Source: Bradyrhizobium sp. CCBAU 53340
GTDB taxonomy: Bacteria > Pseudomonadota > Alphaproteobacteria > Rhizobiales > Xanthobacteraceae
Length of the DNA: 64,000 bases
Assembly: GCF_015291645.1 (NCBI RefSeq)
Contig: NZ_CP030055.1
Location: 4,588,001 to 4,652,000, forward strand
Direction: 5' to 3'
Each line of letters starts with the position of its first letter. Within the stretch, counting starts at the first letter, position 1. Below the pieces are notes generated by a model, which saw only the letters and a list, made by a program, of their open reading frames with translations, did no database searches and had not been told where the DNA came from. This document shows, one piece after another, positions 8,749-17,355 of the stretch. Both the position numbers and the translations under genes were made by a program.

Positions 8749-9369
8749 TCAACGATCGGCGAGTGCAAGGTCCCGCAGGGGCGAGGTTACGGCCCGCCCT
8801 GCCGAGGCATCGAGCACGCCCGGGCGGTCCCAGTCGCCCTCGGGACGGATGATCACGTAGGGATCGCTGTCAAGCGTGATCGCATCCGGCCCCGGCTCGA
8901 TCTCAAGCAGCATCTCCGTGTAGGAGAAATCCGAGAAGGTGATCTTCCTGTTGTGGCCGAGCGGCTTGGCGCCGAAATGAGCCCAGAAATCGACCAATCG
9001 ATCCTGCGCCTGGCCGTAGATCTTGCGAAAACCCTTGCGCTTCACGAAGTCGATGCTTGCCTGCACCAGCTTGAACGAAAGACGCGAGCGCCGATATTGG
9101 TGCCGTACCGCAAGCCGTTCGACCTTGGCGAAATCGCCGAAGAAGCGCACGCGCAAACAGCCCGCAGGTTCATTGCCGATGTAGCCGATGAAATGCGCAG
9201 CGACCATGTCGTTGCCGTCGAACTCCTCTTCGAACGGGCAATCCTGCTCGGCGAGATAGACCGCGGAGCGAATGGCTGTCACCAGCATGAGGTCGCTCGG
9301 ATCGCGCGCCAAGCGAACGGTGATGGCGCGGGAGTCGGGCCTGGCGAGGGGAATCCTAGTGCCGTGCAT
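8749..9369 (-). CDS. GNAT-like N-acyltransferase with degenerate acetyl-CoA loop
   Basis: This 206-residue protein has the GNAT core at about residues 17-150. It contains an 'AVYLAEQDCPFEEEFD' segment, the central strands 'PAGCLRVRFF' and 'AKVERLAV', and a late 'FWAHFGAKPLG' motif. The pyrophosphate-binding loop after 'ERLAV', usually Q/RxxGxG/A, reads 'RHQYRRSRLS' and has no glycine. An unusual 50-residue tail follows. AAGGAG stands 8 bases before the ATG at 9369, which lies inside the end of the upstream GNAT gene (14-base overlap), so the two are probably translationally coupled. The substrate is unknown; distant likeness to ElaA-type or acyl-homoserine lactone synthase folds is only general. 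Confidence 0.7.
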   Translation of the reverse strand: MHGTRIPLARPDSRAITVRLARDPSDLMLVTAIRSAVYLAEQDCPFEEEFDGNDMVAAHFIGYIGNEPAGCLRVRFFGDFAKVERLAVRHQYRRSRLSFKLVQASIDFVKRKGFRKIYGQAQDRLVDFWAHFGAKPLGHNRKITFSDFSYTEMLLEIEPGPDAITLDSDPYVIIRPEGDWDRPGVLDASAGRAVTSPLRDLALADR

Positions 9370-9973
9370 CTGTGAAACTCCTTGCTTGGATGATCGCGCC
9401 CGGCATGCGTATCGGCTGCCGATGCCAGGGACGCTCGTAACACCAGAGATCGGGCTGGAAGCTTGAAACGGGCTCGAATCCGGTCGCCTTCATGATCTCG
9501 CGTCCGGCCACGGTTGACGGCTGCGCATAGCAGTCCGCGCCGCGAAATCTTATCTGCCGCAGATGAGCCGCAGCCTTGCCAAGACCAGCGATGCCTCGGC
9601 CGGTCGTCGCGATCGCCCAGATGTAGATGGCTGCGACGTCCTCATTTGCCGAAGCGAGATAACGCGTTTCGGGCGCGGTCAGACAGATATCGTCGAGCAG
9701 CAATGCATCATGCCCGCGGTCGTTGAGAAACAGGAAGGCCATGCCGCCGAGCAGATTGCCCTTCCGGGAGAAGGTCAGGATGCTCTGCGGATCGAACGCG
9801 AAATATTTCGCCAGCTCCATCGCCCCAATCTGAACGCCCGGCACCAGGCGGTGCGCCATCTCCGCGAGCACAGAGATTTCGGAAAATTGCGCGCAGCGCA
9901 CATCCACCTCGGGGCTCAGCGGCAGGGCGTCGAAATCATGCCTTGGGGCAAACAGGCCCCTTTCCATACTCAT
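9356..9973 (-). CDS. GNAT-like protein, first gene of the accessory unit
   Basis: The 205-residue protein has a plausible but weak acyltransferase pattern: 'GGMAFLFLNDRGHDALLLDD' as a central strand pair, 'TTGRGIAGLGKAAA' where the CoA-binding loop would lie, and 'REIMKATGFEPVSSF' as the usual end motif. GAGGGA precedes the ATG at 9973. It starts the minus-strand unit (this gene, a second GNAT, a cysteine-less isochorismatase-fold protein) and faces a LysR gene across 71 bases. Specificity cannot be read; the tight spacing suggests that the three products act together. Confidence 0.6.
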   Translation of the reverse strand: MSMERGLFAPRHDFDALPLSPEVDVRCAQFSEISVLAEMAHRLVPGVQIGAMELAKYFAFDPQSILTFSRKGNLLGGMAFLFLNDRGHDALLLDDICLTAPETRYLASANEDVAAIYIWAIATTGRGIAGLGKAAAHLRQIRFRGADCYAQPSTVAGREIMKATGFEPVSSFQPDLWCYERPWHRQPIRMPGAIIQARSFTDARH

Positions 9974-10044
9974 GTCGTCCCTCTATCGTTCAGGAGTTTT
10001 GCACGTCCCTATCGGCGGAAGCTTAGCGGCCGGAGATCAGGAGT

Positions 10045-11085
10045 ATGCAGCAAGTATTGCACCGGGGTGCTGCAATGATGCAGCACCATGAAGAAGCGCT
10101 AAATGCGTCCTGGGACGATTTGAAATTGTTTTTAGCCTGCGCAAAATTTAAAAGTTTCCGCAATGCCGCCGAAGAGCTCGGCGTCACCTCCACGACATTG
10201 ATGCGCAGGATCGACCGGCTCGAAGAGAGCATCGATTGCAAGCTTTTCCTGCGTGACCAGAGCGGGCTCACGCTGAGCGACGAAGGCGCTGCGATGATCG
10301 CCGACGTCGCGCATATGGAGCAGCACGCCTTCAACGTCTTCCGCCGGGCTTCACGATCCTCCAACGACACGTCGGGCACCGTGCGCGTCGCGGTGACGGA
10401 AGGCCCCGGCAATTTCTGGATCCTGCCGCGGCTGATCGACTTCCAGAAGACCTATCGCAAGATCACCGTCGACCTGCGCTGTGCCATGGAGCAGGCCGAC
10501 GTCGCCCGACTGGAGTCGGACATCGCCATCCAGCTCGAGCCGCCAACCAATCCCGATCTCATCGTCGCCAAACTCGGCCGGCTGCATATCTATCCCTTCG
10601 TCTCGAGGGACTATGCAGATCTCTACGGTGTACCGGCGACGCTCGCCGAATTGCCGAACCACCGCATCATCAAGCAGAGCGCACCGCAGGTCGACGACAG
10701 CGCCTATGCCCGCGTGCTCGGGTTGAAATCCCTCGACGGCATCGTCGGAATCAAGACCAACTCCTCGGTCGGGGTGCTCTATGCGGTCGAGCGCGGCGCC
10801 GGCGTCGGTTTCCTGCCGACGGTGTCGATCGCGCTCGGCGCGCCGCTCGTCGCCATCGACCTCGGCGTCAGCCACCACGCCGATCTCTGGCTGACCTATC
10901 ACAAGGAGTTCCGCGCCTCCGAGCGGCACAAGATCGTGGTCGATTGGCTGAAGCAGATCTTCGATCCCAGGACCTATCCCTGTTTCCGCGACGAATTCGT
11001 CCATCCGAATGCGCTGGTGCCGATGATGACGGCCGCACGCGAGGCCTTCGGATTGACGGACTATGTCGCGACGACGCCGGCTTAA
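10045..11085 (+). CDS. LysR-family transcriptional regulator
   Basis: The N-terminal helix-turn-helix has 'SFRNAAEELGVTSTTLMRRI' and the linker 'DRLEESIDCKLFLRDQSGLTLSDEG', both typical of LysR. A substrate-binding domain follows from about residue 110. The total is 346 residues, slightly long, with an extra 40-residue C-terminus. Two starts are possible: ATG 10045, with GGAG 9 bases upstream, or ATG 10075, with GGGGTG 5 bases upstream; the second lies inside a perfect palindrome. It is divergent from the GNAT unit and is the obvious candidate regulator of it. The start of the gene is unusually A+T rich for this window. Confidence 0.88.
   Translation: MQQVLHRGAAMMQHHEEALNASWDDLKLFLACAKFKSFRNAAEELGVTSTTLMRRIDRLEESIDCKLFLRDQSGLTLSDEGAAMIADVAHMEQHAFNVFRRASRSSNDTSGTVRVAVTEGPGNFWILPRLIDFQKTYRKITVDLRCAMEQADVARLESDIAIQLEPPTNPDLIVAKLGRLHIYPFVSRDYADLYGVPATLAELPNHRIIKQSAPQVDDSAYARVLGLKSLDGIVGIKTNSSVGVLYAVERGAGVGFLPTVSIALGAPLVAIDLGVSHHADLWLTYHKEFRASERHKIVVDWLKQIFDPRTYPCFRDEFVHPNALVPMMTAAREAFGLTDYVATTPA
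10066..10087. promoter_or_regulatory. Perfect 9-base inverted repeat over the alternative LysR start codon
   Basis: GGTGCTGCA-ATGA-TGCAGCACC with the ATG at 10075 in its centre. A second, overlapping pair GCACC/GGTGC lies just upstream (10059-10070). It could be an autoregulatory operator or an mRNA hairpin hiding the start. If translation begins at 10045 it is simply coding sequence. Confidence 0.4.
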
Positions 11086-11180
11086 GTCGCCAAGCGGATT
11101 CGTCAAACTTCTGTCGGCGCAAACTCAACCATCCGGCGGCTGTGAGGTTCTCGGCCGATGAGTTGACTGCGGGCAATTCA

Positions 11181-12017
11181 TCAACCGAAGCGCACGCCAA
11201 TCCGCTTCGGCTTGCGCCAGACCACCGTGCAGCGCCGTTCCGCCGATTCCATTTCCATCACCAGGCGGAAATTGTCCGGAACCAGCGCAAGATTTGCGTC
11301 CTCGATTAAAGCACCGCTGGCGGAAATATCGCGCACCATGCAGGTCAGCCTTTTGCCGGCAAAGCTGATCCTGGCAGCGCGTTTCACGGCACGCCGCGGT
11401 AACTTGCGATTATCGCGCCCGGCCGCCGCTGTCTTGTCCGGCTCGCTGTTCGATACAGCGAGGTCCGGCTGCTTCACGGTCGCGCTCGGCCTGATCAGAC
11501 CCGAGAATACGATATCGGCTTGCATCTTGAAATCGCCGAGGACCCGACGCCGTGTGTTGGCGATAGTCAGCTGCAGCGACGCGAGGATTTGTTCGACGGC
11601 CCCGTCACGGCCAAACGGCAATAGCAGACGGTGACATTCCACACGCCGGCCGTTGGGGCCAATGGTCGAAATGATCATGTAGACGGCAGCACCTGTGTCC
11701 GCACACTGCTTTGCGGCATCCAGCGTCACTCGCCGCAACGACATCGGCACGACCTCTTCCATGGTCTTGCCGGCCCAGTCCGAGTTGAAAGCCTGCGATA
11801 CGTTCTCACCCTGGTACAACGCGCGGAACTTCTGGCGGGGCCCTTTGCCCTCGATACTCCAGACCACGAGCTGCTTTGGATCGTGCGATAAGGCCGTTGC
11901 GTCAAGTTCCGTGAAGGCGGGGAAGCGCCGGCCGGCCGACAATTGATCCCAATAATCGGTGAGCGCGCGCTGCGAAGGCGATTTGATCGCCACAGACGAT
12001 ATGAGTTTGAGCCTCAT
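11181..12017 (-). CDS. PAS-like plus PilZ-domain protein
   Basis: The 278-residue protein has no signal peptide. Residues about 15-160 resemble the PAS_5 type found in many alphaproteobacterial proteins: 'LTDYWDQLSAGRRFPAFTELD', trimmed here to its core, and 'HRLLLPFGRDG'. Residues about 205-278 form a PilZ domain, beginning 'RRAVKRAARISFAGK' and continuing 'CMVRDISASGALIED'. PilZ domains often bind cyclic di-GMP. The RxxxR part reads 'RRAVKR' and the (D/N)xSxxG part 'DISASG', so binding is possible. The PAS part may sense a ligand or redox state. It stands alone; no output domain is present, so it probably works by protein contact. Confidence 0.75.
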   Translation of the reverse strand: MRLKLISSVAIKSPSQRALTDYWDQLSAGRRFPAFTELDATALSHDPKQLVVWSIEGKGPRQKFRALYQGENVSQAFNSDWAGKTMEEVVPMSLRRVTLDAAKQCADTGAAVYMIISTIGPNGRRVECHRLLLPFGRDGAVEQILASLQLTIANTRRRVLGDFKMQADIVFSGLIRPSATVKQPDLAVSNSEPDKTAAAGRDNRKLPRRAVKRAARISFAGKRLTCMVRDISASGALIEDANLALVPDNFRLVMEMESAERRCTVVWRKPKRIGVRFG

Positions 12018-12219
12018 CCGATTTATCCGACCGCGTGAGGCATAAAGCTTGGCGGAAGTGATTTAAGGATGGCTGAATATTCCCCCCGCGCTGCTCCTCG
12101 TGCCCTTGACGGTGCCGATTTCGGACTTGGCAGCCACCCCGCCTACCAAGGTACCGCGTCCGGTCGTCGCCCTCGCCCTGTCTGTTTGGAGAAGGACGGC
12201 GTCTCAGGATGTGCTCCGA

Positions 12220-13368
12220 TTACCAGCGGTATTCGAAGCCGACCGTGCCCTGGTGCGAGGTCAGCTCGTTGCGGAACTTGCCGTCGTAATTGACGTAGAG
12301 CCGCGCGGTATTGGTCAGGCTGAGCGAGGCCGCGGCACCGGCGTCCATGCCGTAGCGGCTCTCGCCGATGCCGGGGACGATAATGTTCTGGGTCCCCAGG
12401 CTGACCTGCACCGAGCCGAGGTCCTGATAGAAATTGTCGACGAACTTGCCGTAGGCTGACAGGTCCAGAATTTTCCGGTCGAAGATGAAGTACCGCCCGA
12501 TCTCGGCGCCGATCATGACGCGCGCGCGTGCGATCGCGCTCGAACCGACGTTGAGGGGATCGAGGCCGCCAGCCTCCTGGAATGCCGCGCCGGTGGCGCG
12601 CACATATTCGAGCGCACCCTTGGGCACGACGCGCATCTGGTCCTTGGTCCAGTAATAGCCGATCTCGGTCAGCGCGCCGTCGACCGCGGCACGATAGCCC
12701 GCGGTTGCGAGGCCAAAGCCGGTATCCCTGATAGAATGGACCTTGCCGAAGCCGTGCACCACCGCAAAGGCCCAGGTCCACGGCCCCTTGTCGATGGAGC
12801 CGTTGAAGCCGACCTGGGTCAGGTCGAGCGTGGCCGACTGGAGCGCGAGCGGCACGTCGATGTCGGTATGGCTCTGGTCGACGGAGAAGCCGAGATTGAC
12901 GCCCGGCGCGATCCGCGCGCCGAAGCCGGCGACACCGCCGAATGTCTTGCGCTTGTCGCCGACGAAGTCACCCTGCGCATCGGTCCGGATCGAGATCCCG
13001 TAGCCCTCGTACCAGGTGCGATAGCGCGGACCCTCGGTGCTCTCGGACGCGCCGCCCCCACCCGGATTGGTGCGTGAGGCCCGGTTGATGCCGCTGGAAG
13101 CCTGGTTGCCGAGGCGCTCCAGGAAGTTCGAGCCGAGATCGAGCGTGCTGCTGCCGGCGGACTGGTTGACATTGGTCGCTGTCGGGCTCGGTGTCGGCGA
13201 CGGGACCGGCGTCGGAGACGCCGCCGGCGTCGGGGTCTGCGCGAAGCCTGATGCAACCGGCATCATCACGGTAACTAACAGGGCCACGGCAATTGCCGTC
13301 ATGATCCGGCGGACACGGTCCAGCCCGATCGTCTGCCGTATCCCTTGGGGCTGCTCAGTGCAGCACAT
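12220..13368 (-). CDS. Autotransporter-type outer-membrane beta-barrel protein without a passenger
   Basis: From the ATG at 13368 the product has 382 residues. An extended basic N-region leads to a hydrophobic core ending at 'VASGFAQT', a likely signal peptide. A Pro/Thr/Ser linker ('TPTPAASPTPVPSPTPSPT') and a glycine-rich stretch follow. A beta-barrel from about residue 110 to the end alternates aromatic and hydrophobic residues and finishes 'GTVGFEYRW', with the C-terminal aromatic typical of BAM substrates. The family is the autotransporter barrel, but there is no passenger domain, only the linker. The ATG at 13302 gives a shorter signal peptide and is equally possible. Confidence 0.7.
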   Translation of the reverse strand: MCCTEQPQGIRQTIGLDRVRRIMTAIAVALLVTVMMPVASGFAQTPTPAASPTPVPSPTPSPTATNVNQSAGSSTLDLGSNFLERLGNQASSGINRASRTNPGGGGASESTEGPRYRTWYEGYGISIRTDAQGDFVGDKRKTFGGVAGFGARIAPGVNLGFSVDQSHTDIDVPLALQSATLDLTQVGFNGSIDKGPWTWAFAVVHGFGKVHSIRDTGFGLATAGYRAAVDGALTEIGYYWTKDQMRVVPKGALEYVRATGAAFQEAGGLDPLNVGSSAIARARVMIGAEIGRYFIFDRKILDLSAYGKFVDNFYQDLGSVQVSLGTQNIIVPGIGESRYGMDAGAAASLSLTNTARLYVNYDGKFRNELTSHQGTVGFEYRW

Positions 13369-13744
13369 GACGACTAATCCCGAAGCAAAAGGCGGCCCGC
13401 GAAAATACAACACGGATGGCGAGCAGATGCGGCGATTTGTGCTGAACTGCCACGAGGGGTCAACCGTTTGGCACACTACCGCCAAGGCGATTGCCCCTGA
13501 TTGTGGTTCCGCTGCCACAGGTCGCAAATTGCAGCGGGGCATCTTCGATGCAGTCTTGAAATTCGCGCGCGCCTTGCTAGCGCGTGGTTTTCGTGGTGGA
13601 ATATCGTACACAATCGGAATTGGCCGCTCGACTGTGCGTTTCGCGACAGACTCAAGACTCGAACAGACTTCCGGAAGCCCGTTTGTGACGTGGCGCGCGA
13701 AAAAGCGGCCGCGTCTTTTTAGTATCTAGCGGAGGAGACTAACG
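13369..13744. other. Non-coding stretch upstream of the cold-shock gene
   Basis: 376 bases between the divergent barrel protein and cspA. No convincing reading frame. The part just before cspA is A/T-mixed and likely holds its promoter and a long 5' leader, as is usual for cold-shock genes; GGAGGAGA stands before the start. I find no clear -35/-10 pair. Confidence 0.4.
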
Positions 13745-13951
13745 ATGCCACAAAAGGGCACCGTCAAATGGTTCAACCCGACCAAGGGCTACGGGTTCAT
13801 CAAGCCGAACGGCGGCGACAAGGACGTGTTCGTCCATATCTCTGCCGTTGAGCGTGCTGGCCTCTCGACCCTGAACGAGAACCAGGTGGTTGAATACGAC
13901 CTCGTGGAGAACCGCGGCAAGACATCCGCGGAGAACCTCAAGGTCTCCTGA
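13745..13951 (+). CDS. cspA: CspA-family cold-shock protein
   Basis: This 68-residue single cold-shock domain binds single-stranded RNA and DNA and acts as an RNA chaperone. RNP1 is 'KGYGFIKP' and RNP2 is 'VFVHIS'; 'GTVKWFNPTKGYGFI' is the family hallmark. GGAGGAGA is placed well before the ATG. It is a single-gene unit closed by a strong hairpin at 13984. Alphaproteobacteria carry several paralogs, and which one is cold-induced cannot be told from sequence. Confidence 0.95.
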   Translation: MPQKGTVKWFNPTKGYGFIKPNGGDKDVFVHISAVERAGLSTLNENQVVEYDLVENRGKTSAENLKVS

Positions 13952-13983
13952 TTTCTCACGACACGCGAGAGATCATGACGATG

Positions 13984-14002
13984 CCCCCGGCTCTGCCGGG
14001 GG
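13984..14002. terminator. Hairpin terminator between cspA and purN
   Basis: Perfect 8-base arms CCCCCGGC/GCCGGGGG around TCT, followed by ATTTCATTT. It lies 33 bases after cspA and 34 before the end of convergent purN, so it can serve both. Confidence 0.75.
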
Positions 14003-14035
14003 ATTTCATTTGGGAAGGCGAAACGCGACCGCGCT

Positions 14036-14692
14036 TCAGGTCACCACCGGCGCAACCAGAAAATTCTCCGACGCCGCGCTTCCCGCAGTCTTGCACACGT
14101 CACCCTCAATGCGGACCTTCCCGCTCGCAAGCAGGCTCAGTGCCGCAGGATAGATGCGGTGCTCGACTTCGAGTATGCGCTCGGACAGCGTGTCGGCCGT
14201 GTCGTGATCGCTGACGGGTACAGCCCCCTGCATCACGATCGGGCCTGCATCGGTCTCGGGGATCACGAAGTGCACCGTCGACCCGGACAGTTTCACGCCG
14301 GCGCGCAAGGCCTGGCCGTGCGGGTCGAGCCCGGGGAATGAAGGCAACAGCGACGGATGGATGTTGAGCATCCGCCCGTACCAGGCCTTGGTGAATTCAG
14401 CGGTGAACAGGCGCATGAAGCCGCCGAGGCAAATCAGCTCGATGCCGTGCTCGTCGAGCGCGGCCTGCAGCACCTTTTCGAAGCCTGCGCGGTCCTTGCC
14501 GAACGGCTTGCTCTCGATCACCAGCGTCTTCACGCCGGCTGCCCTGGCCCGTTCGAGACCGAGCGCATCGGCCTTGTTCGAAATGACCAGCGAAATCTCC
14601 GCCGGAAAGTCGGCCGCGCTTGCTGCCTTGATCAGCGCGGCCATGTTGGAACCGCGCCCCGAGATCAGAATGGCGACGCGCCGCTTCATCAC
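14036..14692 (-). CDS. purN: Phosphoribosylglycinamide formyltransferase
   Basis: Third step of purine synthesis: transfer of a formyl group from 10-formyl-tetrahydrofolate to GAR. The 218 residues start '[16 protein letters not shown]' (phosphate binding). They carry the catalytic Asn and His in '[12 protein letters not shown]' and the Asp in 'PETDAGPI'. Its start overlaps the purM stop by four bases (ATGA), so the two are translationally coupled. A C-terminal extension of about 20 residues beyond the fold is seen. Confidence 0.97.
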   Translation of the reverse strand: MMKRRVAILISGRGSNMAALIKAASAADFPAEISLVISNKADALGLERARAAGVKTLVIESKPFGKDRAGFEKVLQAALDEHGIELICLGGFMRLFTAEFTKAWYGRMLNIHPSLLPSFPGLDPHGQALRAGVKLSGSTVHFVIPETDAGPIVMQGAVPVSDHDTADTLSERILEVEHRIYPAALSLLASGKVRIEGDVCKTAGSAASENFLVAPVVT

Positions 14693-15762
14693 AGCGCCAG
14701 ATCGAGCTGGCCGTTGTAGACGACGCGGTGCTCGCCTTCGGCCGGGATCACCGTGCCGAGCTGCGCCACGGTCTCGCCTGCATCGGTGAAGACCCGCACG
14801 ACTTCGTCAACCTTGTCAGGCTCGACGATCGCGATCATGCCGATACCGCAATTGAAGGTGCGCAGCATTTCGAGCTCGGCGATGCCGGCTTGCGCCGCCA
14901 GCCATTTGAACACCGGCAGCACCGGCAGGCGGGCGAGGTCGATGCCGACGCCGAGATGGTTCGGCAACACCCGCGGAATGTTATCGGTGAAACCGCCGCC
15001 GGTGATATGGGCGAGGCCCTTCACCGCACCGGTTTCGCGGATCGCACGCAAGCAGGATTTGACGTAGAGCCGCGTCGGCGTCAGCAGCGCACCGCCAAGC
15101 GTCATGACCGGCGCGAACGGCGCCTGCGCCCCGAAGCCGAGGCCGGACTGTTCCACGATCTTGCGCACCAGGGAGAAGCCGTTGGAATGCACGCCCGACG
15201 AGGCAAGGCCGATCACGGCGTCGCCCGCGGCGATATCCTTGCGCGGCAACAACGTGCCGCGCTCGGCGGCGCCGACGGCAAAGCCGCCCAGATCGTAGTC
15301 GCCGTCCTTGTAGAGGCCAGGCATCTCGGCGGTCTCGCCGCCGATCAGGGCGCAGCCGGATTCGCGGCAGCCCTCGGCGACGCCGGCGACGATGGCTGCA
15401 GTGGCCTCAGGGTCGAGTTTGCCGCAGGCGAAATAGTCGAGGAAGAACAGCGGCTCGGCGCCCTGCACCACGAGGTCGTTGACGCTCATGGCGACGAGGT
15501 CGATGCCGATCCCGCCATGCAGGCCGGTCTCGATCGCGATCTTGACCTTGGTGCCGACGCCATCGGTGGCCGCGACCAGGACGGGGTCCTTGAAGCCGGC
15601 CGCCTTGAGGTCAAACAGGCCGCCGAAACCGCCAATCTCGGCATCGGCTCCCGGCCGCACGGTGGCGCGCACCATTGGCTTGATCAGGTCGACCAGGCGG
15701 TTGCCCGCGTCGATATCGACGCCTGAATCGGCGTAAGTGAGGCCGTTTTTGCGGTCGGTCAT
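14689..15762 (-). CDS. purM: Phosphoribosylformylglycinamidine cyclo-ligase (AIR synthetase)
   Basis: Fifth step of purine synthesis: ATP-dependent ring closure of FGAM to AIR. The 357 residues start '[20 protein letters not shown]', with the family's YxxxGVD motif. '[15 protein letters not shown]', '[17 protein letters not shown]' and 'GGETAEMPG' are the conserved ATP/substrate segments. The frame is open further up, but the ATG at 15762, with GGAA upstream, matches the family N-terminus. First gene of a purM-purN operon, divergent from pgsA. Confidence 0.97.
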   Translation of the reverse strand: MTDRKNGLTYADSGVDIDAGNRLVDLIKPMVRATVRPGADAEIGGFGGLFDLKAAGFKDPVLVAATDGVGTKVKIAIETGLHGGIGIDLVAMSVNDLVVQGAEPLFFLDYFACGKLDPEATAAIVAGVAEGCRESGCALIGGETAEMPGLYKDGDYDLGGFAVGAAERGTLLPRKDIAAGDAVIGLASSGVHSNGFSLVRKIVEQSGLGFGAQAPFAPVMTLGGALLTPTRLYVKSCLRAIRETGAVKGLAHITGGGFTDNIPRVLPNHLGVGIDLARLPVLPVFKWLAAQAGIAELEMLRTFNCGIGMIAIVEPDKVDEVVRVFTDAGETVAQLGTVIPAEGEHRVVYNGQLDLAL

Positions 15763-15916
15763 GCCCGATTTCCAGTGGGTTTGCGGCTGGTTACGTCGAA
15801 TTCCGGGGACGCGCAATGGCTCGCATGGCGCCCCGCCCTATACTATGTAGATATCAACCGGTTCAGCCTTCAAACGGGCCGGATTCGAGGTCAGGCCGGG
15901 TGCCGGGAAGCGCCGT

Positions 15917-16459
15917 GTGAGTATTCCGAACATCATTACCCTGGGCCGCATCATGCTGGTCCCGATCATCGTCTGGGCCATCGTGTCGAGCCAAATGGAG
16001 GTGGCGTTCGCCGTCTTCCTGATCGCGGGCGTCAGCGACGCCGTGGACGGTTTCCTGGCCAAGCGCTTCAACATGACCAGCGAACTCGGCGCCCTGCTCG
16101 ATCCGCTGGCCGACAAGGCCTTGCTGGTCTCGATCTACCTGTCGCTGGGGATCTGGGGCGACATTCCGCGCTGGATCGTGATCCTGGTGGTGTCGCGCGA
16201 CATCATGATTGTCGCCGCGGTGATCGTGTCCTGGCTGTTCGACAAGCCGGTCGAGATGAAGCCCTCGAAGGTGTCGAAGCTCAACACCGTCGCCCAGGTA
16301 GCCTATGCGGCGCTGGTGCTGGCTGCCCTCGCATTCGGCTTCAACCCGGCCCCCTATGATATAATGCTGATGGGCTTGGTCACGGTGTTCACACTGTCCT
16401 CCGTGTCGCTCTATCTCCTCGAGTGGCTGCGGCACATGAGCACGATCGAGGCCAAATGA
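15917..16459 (+). CDS. pgsA: CDP-alcohol phosphatidyltransferase (PgsA-like)
   Basis: This 180-residue inner-membrane enzyme most likely makes phosphatidylglycerol phosphate from CDP-diacylglycerol and glycerol-3-phosphate. It carries the metal-binding motif D-x2-D-G-x2-A-(K/R)-x8-G-x3-D-x3-D, seen from 'SDAVDGFLAKR' to 'GALLDPLADK'. Five to six hydrophobic segments are visible. The start is GTG at 15917. The order pgsA-hda-ppk-ppx, divergent from purMN, is a block I associate with rhizobia. A second CDP-alcohol transferase elsewhere could share the job, so the exact product is a little less certain than the family. Confidence 0.85.
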   Translation: MSIPNIITLGRIMLVPIIVWAIVSSQMEVAFAVFLIAGVSDAVDGFLAKRFNMTSELGALLDPLADKALLVSIYLSLGIWGDIPRWIVILVVSRDIMIVAAVIVSWLFDKPVEMKPSKVSKLNTVAQVAYAALVLAALAFGFNPAPYDIMLMGLVTVFTLSSVSLYLLEWLRHMSTIEAK

Positions 16460-16550
16460 GGCGGGACAAGGCCCCGTAAAGGGCCAACTCTCGATCAAAT
16501 AAGTCGAATCTTCAGACAGCGCCGGCGCGCCGGCACGGAGCAAAGCAAGC

Positions 16551-17228
16551 GTGGCAGGCCGCGTTCATCCTCGACAACTGGCATTCTCGCTTCCGCACGC
16601 GGAGAGCCTCAGCCGGGACAATTTCCTCGAGGGCCCAGCCAATGCGGCCGGACTTGCTCTGATCGACAGCTGGCCGGAATGGCCAAACCGGATCATGTGG
16701 CTGGCCGGCCCCGAAGGCTCGGGCAAGAGCCATCTCGCCGCGATCTGGGCCGAGTTATCAGGCGCCCGCTCGACCACGGCCAATGCGCTGACCGCAGCCA
16801 GCGTCCCCGGCGCACTGGCGACCGGCGCGCTGGTGGTGGAGGATCTCAAGGCCGGGGATTTCGACGAACGCGCCCTCTTCCATTTGATGAACCTTGCCCG
16901 CGAGGACGGTGCGTATGTGCTGTTCACCGGACGGGAGGCGCCGGCGGCGATCGAGGTCGAACTTCGGGACCTGCGCTCCCGGCTTCGGACGATTCCCGTG
17001 ATTTCGCTCCTGCCGCCGGACGACCGGCTGTTCCGCGGCCTGATCATCAAGTTCTGCGCCGATCGCCAGCTCGCCGTGGACGAGAGCGTGGTGAGCTACC
17101 TTGCGACCCGGCTGGAGCGGTCGTCGGCCGCCGCCCGGCGCGCCGTGGAATTGCTCGACGGCGAGGCGCTGCGGCTCGGCCGCCCCGTCACAAGGGCGCT
17201 TGCCGCCGAGCTGCTTCGGGACGTCTGA
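16551..17228 (+). CDS. hdaA: DnaA-related replication regulator (Hda/HdaA)
   Basis: This 225-residue protein resembles the ATPase part of DnaA without its DNA-binding domain. It starts with a sliding-clamp-binding type motif 'RQLAFSLPH' near the N-terminus. It has a Walker A 'LAGPEGSGKSHLA' and a Walker B-like 'ALVVEDLKAG'. Hda with the beta clamp stimulates ATP hydrolysis on DnaA and so limits re-initiation of chromosome replication. The start is GTG at 16551. It lies between pgsA and ppk on the same strand. Confidence 0.88.
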   Translation: MAGRVHPRQLAFSLPHAESLSRDNFLEGPANAAGLALIDSWPEWPNRIMWLAGPEGSGKSHLAAIWAELSGARSTTANALTAASVPGALATGALVVEDLKAGDFDERALFHLMNLAREDGAYVLFTGREAPAAIEVELRDLRSRLRTIPVISLLPPDDRLFRGLIIKFCADRQLAVDESVVSYLATRLERSSAAARRAVELLDGEALRLGRPVTRALAAELLRDV

Positions 17229-17355
17229 CCGGGATGGCCCCTTCACGCCCGCTTGACGCGGTGCCGAGGCGGAACATCAATGTCATCGAAACGTCATCGC
17301 ACTAACACATGCTCCGGCCGGTTTTGCGCGTAAGTCGCAAATTGGGGCAATTTTG

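Noticed and set aside
8749..9369. Acyl-homoserine lactone synthase (LuxI type)
   Set aside because: General GNAT likeness only; the conserved LuxI Arg/Trp/Glu pattern at the N-terminus is not present and no LuxR gene is adjacent.
11086..11180. Small gene between LysR and the PAS-PilZ gene
   Set aside because: No start with a ribosome-binding site and no convincing product.
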